Source: Fidelibacterota bacterium UBA1134 (GTDB lineage Bacteria; Fidelibacterota; Marinisomatia; Marinisomatales; S15-B10). Taken from it: DNA of 10,641 bases. The notes beneath the pieces are model-generated. The model was not told the origin of the DNA. It saw nothing but the letters and a program-made list of their open reading frames with translations, and ran no database searches. Both the position numbers and the translations under genes were made by a program. This document shows positions 6,185 through 10,641 of the stretch, piece after piece; positions within the stretch are counted from its first letter, which is position 1, and every line of letters starts with the position of its first letter. The stretch spans positions 27,683 to 38,323 of the forward strand of contig DCAL01000093.1 of the NCBI GenBank assembly GCA_002311975.1, given 5' to 3'.

Positions 6185-7584
6185 AACAGCTTCCGAAAAA
6201 TATCATATCACTCACGACAGCCGATATCGCTTCCCGCCTGTTGGGATTTGTGTCACTTGCCTACCTTGCGCAGACGCTTGGCCCATCCAGTATGGGCGTG
6301 TTGGCCGTAGGGATGGCAGTTTTTGCATACGGTGCCATTTTCGCTGATGCCGGCCTGCCGATTCTCGGAACGCGAACCGTTGCCGCACAGCAGACAACCC
6401 ACCGAATGGTTATCAGAGAAATCCGCTCGGCCCGGCTGCTTCTATCAATGGTTTCAATCTTTGTGGGCTGTGTAATCTTTTTCGTCCTCGAAAAACGATC
6501 CCATATCCAAACCATCACCTGCATCTACCTCCTGACTTTGCTTCCGTCCGCTCTCCTCTTGGATTGGTTCTTCCAGGGCATTAGCGATATGATCACCCTC
6601 TCTAAAGCGCGTGTCCTGGGCATGGCCATCTATCTCGTCGCCGTTCTCTCTTTCGTTAGAGAGGGGGCACATTTAGCGTGGGTCCCCGCAGCGTGGTTTT
6701 TGGGTGTTGCGGCTCAAGCCTGGTATCTTTGGACCGCCTATAAGAAGATCAGCTCAGATGTCGTCAGATTTTCTGAACCGTCCGGGATTCTTAAGGTCAT
6801 ACAGCAAGGGATCCCGCTGGGGGTCGCGACACTCATTTCACAGGTTGTAATCCAGTTTCCACTTATATACCTCGGCCTCTTTGACAAGACAGAAAACGCC
6901 GGACTCTATAATGTCGCCTTTCGCGTGATTGTGCTCTTGCTGGTGGTGGACAGAGTCTTCTACACGATTTTCTTCCCCGCCATCAGCCGCAGTTTCCGCG
7001 AAGACAGGCAGAAGCTGCCACAGAAAGTGGAACGGACCATTAAGCTGATTTCAACCGGAGTTCTCTATATCGCCATTCTCTCGATTCTTGCGGGAGACAC
7101 ACTCTTTCCTCTCTTCTTTGGACAGGCCTTTGAACAATCAAGTATGATTTTCCAGACGCTCATCGTCTATTTCATCCTGACCGTTTTGAATAGCATATTC
7201 TCATTCACGTTGATCGGCATTGAGAGAGAGAAAGCCTATACACGCTCACTGATGATAGGCGCTATTGGTTTTTTTGCCTTCATGTCGCTTCCGATTCCAC
7301 TCCCATCAACTCTGCTGGCGCCGCTGGCTCTCGCCTTATTTCAGGCCCTCAGCATGATCGTAATGAGTAGAGAACTGCAAGATACTTTGGCCATCTCTTC
7401 ATTTGGTCGCATCTTATTGACGATCGTCATTACGGTAGCCCTCACGGCCGTTCTCTCCGCCTGGGCAAACAACAGCCCCGTCATCGCCACTGTGGGAGCA
7501 GTGATCATTTCTCCCTTCATTCTGGCGTGGTCAGCCGGCGTTAATCAGGAAGATATCACTTTTCTCAAGAAAGCCATCCTATGA
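6181..7584 (+). CDS. Wzx-like polysaccharide flippase 2 (MVF/PST family membrane protein)
   Basis: A second integral membrane flippase, 467 residues, with about 12-14 hydrophobic helices. It has the family's N-terminal pattern: ADIASRLLGFVSLAYLAQTL (about 15-34), then a GPSSMGVLAVGMAVFAYG helix and DAGLPILGTRTVA, where many Wzx proteins have a D-x-G-L/I-x-x-x-G-T/S-R pattern. The middle has GIPLGVATLISQVVIQFPLI and GLYNVAFRVIVLLL, again typical. Family role: export of lipid-linked oligosaccharide across the inner membrane. By eye it is only distantly related to flippase 1. Its ATG overlaps the GT4 stop and its own TGA overlaps the next ATG (both ATGA). There is no proper Shine-Dalgarno site before 6181, so its translation likely depends on ribosomes ending the GT4 gene. 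Two flippases in one operon suggests two substrates or a divided task. Confidence 0.88.
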   Translation: MKQLPKNIISLTTADIASRLLGFVSLAYLAQTLGPSSMGVLAVGMAVFAYGAIFADAGLPILGTRTVAAQQTTHRMVIREIRSARLLLSMVSIFVGCVIFFVLEKRSHIQTITCIYLLTLLPSALLLDWFFQGISDMITLSKARVLGMAIYLVAVLSFVREGAHLAWVPAAWFLGVAAQAWYLWTAYKKISSDVVRFSEPSGILKVIQQGIPLGVATLISQVVIQFPLIYLGLFDKTENAGLYNVAFRVIVLLLVVDRVFYTIFFPAISRSFREDRQKLPQKVERTIKLISTGVLYIAILSILAGDTLFPLFFGQAFEQSSMIFQTLIVYFILTVLNSIFSFTLIGIEREKAYTRSLMIGAIGFFAFMSLPIPLPSTLLAPLALALFQALSMIVMSRELQDTLAISSFGRILLTIVITVALTAVLSAWANNSPVIATVGAVIISPFILAWSAGVNQEDITFLKKAIL

Positions 7585-9131
7585 AGCTCACCCTTGGCAT
7601 CACCAGCTGCACGCCTGAATGGCAACTCCTGTTGTCGCAGATCGGGGTTCCATCTTCTACGGTTGATCTCTCAGCGGCTTCAGACCTTTCACATCTTCCG
7701 TCCATCATCGTCTCTTCCAAACTCACCGCGTCCGAAAAGCTTAACGCGCTGGAATACCTCTCAAGCGGTGGCACTATTCTCACAGAAGCTGACACTGCTC
7801 AGATCCTCTTTAGCATCAAAACAAGGTTTCAGCATGTCAGATATATTGAACCACAATTTGACGATATTTTTCAAACGGTGCGCAGCGGTTTCTTCGATGG
7901 TAAGCTCAAGCTACCGAAAGATGCGACTCACCTGATGTCAGACTCAGGACAGAGCCTCATCCAGACAGTTCGTCACGGCGACGGAGTAGCATTAATCTTG
8001 CCGGGAGGATTTATCAGCGGCGTCTTGGATTCTTCCGTCCGGAGGCGCAGTTTTTCCACTGCCGGCCCCATCTTTCCGTCGGAACGGGTTTCTAGACGAT
8101 CCAAAGGAGTGATACGAACGGTGGTTGAAAAGTCACTACAGTTCCTTTTCGGGGAGCGGCAACTGCCACTGGTCACGCTGTCTCCTTTTCCAGATGGAGC
8201 ATCAACTGTTTTTAACTTCCGAATCGACACCGACTTTTCCTCCGAGGATGATGTTAAGCGACTGTACGACTTATGCCGTCAGCACAGTATCACAGCCACG
8301 TGGTTTGTGGAGACCGCCAGCGCCGCAAGATGGATCAAACTGTACGCCCAGATGGAAGACCAGGAGATGGGACTGCACTGTTTCAAGCATCGCGTATTCG
8401 CTTCCTTCAGCAAGAACCAAAAAAATGTATGGCGGGGACTTGATCTTCTTACCGGCGAACGGATTCACCCTGAAGGATTTGCGGCACCTTTCGGGCTGTG
8501 GAGTCAATCGCTATCAAAGGCTGTGGAACACCACGGTTTCACCTATTCTTCAGAGTTTGCATTAGATTACGATAATCTGCCGTTCTATCCATTTCTCGGA
8601 GAACGATTTTCCACAGTACTCCAAGTTCCGGTACACCCCATTTCCACCAGTTCACTAAGGAACGCTCATCATAGTCTCGAAGATATTAAGGCCTATTTTG
8701 ATTTCGTCATTGCAGCTCATACACAATACCGTCTGCCTCTCTTTTTTTATGATCACCCTTCCAATGCTAATCTTGACGCCTTAAATTGGCTTTTTGAACG
8801 CATCGGCGACCGCAGCATCCAACAGATGACTCTCGCCGATTATTCTCGATGGTGGATCGAACGCAGTGCCACAAAATGGACACCATTTCTGGAAGATGGG
8901 AAAATCCGGACGGAGCGGAGCAGACACCCCGCATCCTTGAACGTCCAAATCCACAGAGGTGTGCATGAGTGGGCAGTAACCGAGATGAAAGATGAAATAG
9001 ACCTAAGTGATCTCAGCTTCCGGCACGAGGCGGCGGCAGCAACAGAATCTCCCATGAGTGTCCGCTCAGCTTATACATGGAAAATGATGGTCAATGATAT
9101 GCTCCACAATTACTGGAAATTCCGACTGTGA
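7581..9131 (+). CDS. Polysaccharide-deacetylase-like protein with extra N- and C-terminal domains
   Basis: A 516-residue protein with three parts. Residues about 1-150 resemble the glutamine-amidotransferase-like (GATase1-like) fold: SIIVSSKLTASEKLNALEYL, then SSGGTILTE (61-69) and HGDGVALILPGG (132-143). I see no convincing catalytic Cys there. Residues about 205-425 look like a NodB/CE4 deacetylase domain: motif 1 FRIDTD (213-218), a metal-binding His pair in HCFKH (266-270), GFAAPFG (299-305) where motif 3 usually has an Arg, and FFYDHPSN (388-395) as a candidate for the last His motif. Residues about 430-516 are a tail of unknown fold. CE4 enzymes remove N-acetyl groups from amino sugars in glycans. 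The gene overlaps its neighbours by ATGA and GTGA, so it is made together with the flippase and GT4. No signal peptide is visible, so action is likely cytoplasmic on a precursor or lipid-linked sugar. The domain borders are by eye. Confidence 0.75.
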   Translation: MKLTLGITSCTPEWQLLLSQIGVPSSTVDLSAASDLSHLPSIIVSSKLTASEKLNALEYLSSGGTILTEADTAQILFSIKTRFQHVRYIEPQFDDIFQTVRSGFFDGKLKLPKDATHLMSDSGQSLIQTVRHGDGVALILPGGFISGVLDSSVRRRSFSTAGPIFPSERVSRRSKGVIRTVVEKSLQFLFGERQLPLVTLSPFPDGASTVFNFRIDTDFSSEDDVKRLYDLCRQHSITATWFVETASAARWIKLYAQMEDQEMGLHCFKHRVFASFSKNQKNVWRGLDLLTGERIHPEGFAAPFGLWSQSLSKAVEHHGFTYSSEFALDYDNLPFYPFLGERFSTVLQVPVHPISTSSLRNAHHSLEDIKAYFDFVIAAHTQYRLPLFFYDHPSNANLDALNWLFERIGDRSIQQMTLADYSRWWIERSATKWTPFLEDGKIRTERSRHPASLNVQIHRGVHEWAVTEMKDEIDLSDLSFRHEAAAATESPMSVRSAYTWKMMVNDMLHNYWKFRL

Positions 9132-10174
9132 AAGTAACTCTCGCCAGCTACCACACAGCAGTCCTGCGCCACGGCGGTCCGCGGACCCAGATCATGCAGA
9201 CGAAGCGATACCTTGAAGATAGGGGCGTCCATGTAGAACTCTTCAATCCATGGGCGGAAAGGGAGACAGCTTTGAAGAGCGATCTTTTCCACTTGTACGC
9301 ATCTAACTTTGGTACCTACGATCTCGCCCGTTACCTTCATGCACACAACGTGAAGTTTGTATCCAGTCCAATCTTCTACACCCGCCGGTCCGTGAGAACC
9401 CTCAGATTCATATCAGCAGTCGAGAGATGGATGCGAAAGATCGGTGGCTTCTGGTCCGATTACGGTTTTACACGCGATATCTGCCACTGGTCGGAAATGG
9501 TCTTGCCCAACACAGCCTCGGAGGCATCTCTCATCACTGAGGGACTAAGAATCCCAAACTCCAAGACGGAGGTTGTCCCTAACGGCGTGGAAGAGAGATT
9601 TCAGCATGGGCATCCCGACCTTTTTGTTCAGGAATACGGTAGTCGTGACTTTATCCTGAATGTAGGGCATATAGGTGTCGAGCGGAAAAACACACTTTCG
9701 CTCATCCGGGCTCTAAAGAGGATCGACCATCCGGCAGTAATCATTGGGAGAGTATACCCCTCAGAAGAGGGGAACCTGTGCCTCAAGGAAGCAGAAACAA
9801 ACAAGAATCTTACTTTGATTCGGGGGATCGATCACGATTCTGAAATGCTTGCTTCTGCCTATGCAGCGTGCTCTGTATTTGTTCTTCCCGCAAGATATGA
9901 AACACCCGGCATCGCCGCCCTGGAGGCCGGACTGGCCGGTGCACAGGTGGTTATCACACCACACGGAGGAACCAACGACTACTTTGAAGACATGGCAACC
10001 TATGTGGATCCATACTCAATCTCATCCATTGAGAAAGGTATCAGGAGCGCTCTGAAAGCCGGACGGAACAACCGACTTCAGGAGCACATCAGGCAGAATT
10101 TCCTTTGGCAAAACGTAGCCAAAAGGACAGAAGATATCTACTGCAGGGTTCTCGATTCCACGCCAGTTTCCTGA
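9128..10174 (+). CDS. GT4-family glycosyltransferase 2 (GT-B fold)
   Basis: A 348-residue GT4-type retaining glycosyltransferase. It begins with a first beta strand MKVTLASYHTAV and a glycine-containing loop HGGPRTQI (15-22), as in GT-B acceptor domains. The donor domain shows VVPNGVEERF (149-158), ILNVGHIGVERKN (176-188) with the conserved G-R/K-K region, and LTLIRGID (228-235). The E-x7-E pair is Glu258 and Glu266 (YETPGIAALEAG), followed by TPHGGTNDYF (277-286). These residues contact the nucleotide-sugar in related enzymes. The start is GTG at 9128, overlapping the previous TGA (GTGA), which together with the good N-terminus supports this start. Like the other GT4 gene it probably adds one sugar of the repeat unit; donor and acceptor are unknown. 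After its stop comes a 51-bp gap, the first break in the run of coupled genes. Confidence 0.9.
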   Translation: MKVTLASYHTAVLRHGGPRTQIMQTKRYLEDRGVHVELFNPWAERETALKSDLFHLYASNFGTYDLARYLHAHNVKFVSSPIFYTRRSVRTLRFISAVERWMRKIGGFWSDYGFTRDICHWSEMVLPNTASEASLITEGLRIPNSKTEVVPNGVEERFQHGHPDLFVQEYGSRDFILNVGHIGVERKNTLSLIRALKRIDHPAVIIGRVYPSEEGNLCLKEAETNKNLTLIRGIDHDSEMLASAYAACSVFVLPARYETPGIAALEAGLAGAQVVITPHGGTNDYFEDMATYVDPYSISSIEKGIRSALKAGRNNRLQEHIRQNFLWQNVAKRTEDIYCRVLDSTPVS

Positions 10175-10225
10175 TTTGCTGGTCCTCTCTATTTGACGGA
10201 TGACACAAATGAAAAAGACAACTGT

Positions 10226-10641
10226 ATGGACGTATCCGTAATCGTCTCTGTTCATAATGCTGCAGATATTCTGTGTGTAACACTGCCCGCTCTTCTCGAT
10301 CAGAATTATTCCGAGGGTACAATTGAACTTATAGTCGTAGATGACTGCTCCTCCGACGCGACGTCAGCCCTGCTCGAAAACAGAGAATGGAACGACCGCT
10401 GTAAGATTATTCGCCATGAGCAGAATCGAGGGCGGTGCGCAACCAGAAATTCTGGAATTAAGGCCGCTACTGGAGATTTGATAGTTTTCATCGATTGTGA
10501 CATTGAGGTTGGACCGACATTCATCACCAAACATGTCCAAAAGCATAAGAACCCGAAAGTCATCGGCCTGCTCTCCAATCTCAGACCCCACACGGATGAA
10601 CTGAAGGATAAGTATCATCGCTATCTTTTCTTTGGCAATCG
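10226..10641 (+). CDS. GT2-family glycosyltransferase, N-terminal part (continues past window)
   Basis: The first 138 residues of an inverting GT-A (GT2, WcaA-like) glycosyltransferase that runs off the right edge with no stop. It opens with DVSVIVSVHNAADIL, the classic first strand with its nucleotide-binding turn. LIVVDDCSSDAT (35-46) carries the paired Asp of the uridine site. NRGRCATRNSGIKAATGD (67-84) and FIDCDIEV (88-95) follow, the latter with the DCD motif (Asp90, Asp92) that binds the metal and the sugar-nucleotide. Start choice: ATG at 10226 gives the correct family N-terminus, with only a weak AAAAAGA ahead of it. An in-frame TTG at 10193 would add 11 residues and has no better ribosome site. 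Role: adds a sugar to the same lipid-linked glycan. Confidence 0.92.
   Translation, partial: MDVSVIVSVHNAADILCVTLPALLDQNYSEGTIELIVVDDCSSDATSALLENREWNDRCKIIRHEQNRGRCATRNSGIKAATGDLIVFIDCDIEVGPTFITKHVQKHKNPKVIGLLSNLRPHTDELKDKYHRYLFFGN

Noticed and set aside
5988..6347. 119-codon plus-strand ORF across the GT4/flippase 2 junction
   Set aside because: It overlaps the C-terminus of GT4 and the N-terminus of flippase 2, both clearly recognisable, so it cannot be the real frame.
8125..8565. 146-codon plus-strand ORF inside the deacetylase-like gene
   Set aside because: It is out of frame with a gene whose motifs (RIDTD, HCFKH, YDHP) are intact on both sides. The translation is rich in Ser, Cys and Trp without domain signs.

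Overview
The window looks like a piece of the chromosome of a Gram-negative-type bacterium. The support is a MotA/MotB pair with an OmpA-type peptidoglycan-binding domain, a secreted SH3-like protein, an eno-ftsB gene pair, and a long surface-glycan operon. Base composition looks close to balanced, and several genes start with GTG or TTG. No 16S, tRNA or other taxon-specific marker is visible, so I do not name a phylum. A marine FCB-group or candidate-phylum bacterium would fit the gene style, but that is only an impression.

Layout. (1) 1-1806, plus strand: the end of motA, then motB, then a small secreted protein with an SH3-like and a beta-sandwich-like region. (2) 1822-3492, minus strand: ftsB/divIC and enolase, transcribed eno-first and converging on region 1 with only 15 bp between stop codons. 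(3) 3493-3736: a 244-bp divergent intergenic region that must carry the promoters for eno (minus) and the glycan operon (plus). A good sigma70-type candidate (TTGATT, 17 bp, TATATT) overlaps a perfect tandem 8-bp repeat. (4) 3737-10641, plus strand: a glycan operon that runs off the right edge. Its order is flippase, GT4 glycosyltransferase, second flippase, polysaccharide-deacetylase-like protein with an extra N-terminal domain, second GT4 glycosyltransferase, and the start of a GT2 glycosyltransferase.

The first five operon genes are packed without gaps: stop and start codons abut (TGAATG) or overlap (ATGA, ATGA, GTGA), which points to translational coupling and co-production. Together they encode steps of building a lipid-linked oligosaccharide in the cytoplasm (GT4 and GT2 enzymes), possible de-N-acetylation of a sugar, and movement across the inner membrane (Wzx-like flippases). 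This would serve a capsule, O-antigen or exopolysaccharide. No polymerase, ligase, priming transferase or nucleotide-sugar gene lies inside the window.

The least ordinary features are two dissimilar flippases in one tightly coupled operon, a deacetylase-like protein with a non-canonical motif 3 and added N- and C-terminal regions, and two overlapping, mutually exclusive perfect inverted repeats inside the first GT4 gene. I see no CRISPR array, transposase, tRNA or rRNA, and no clear evidence of a wholly new system.
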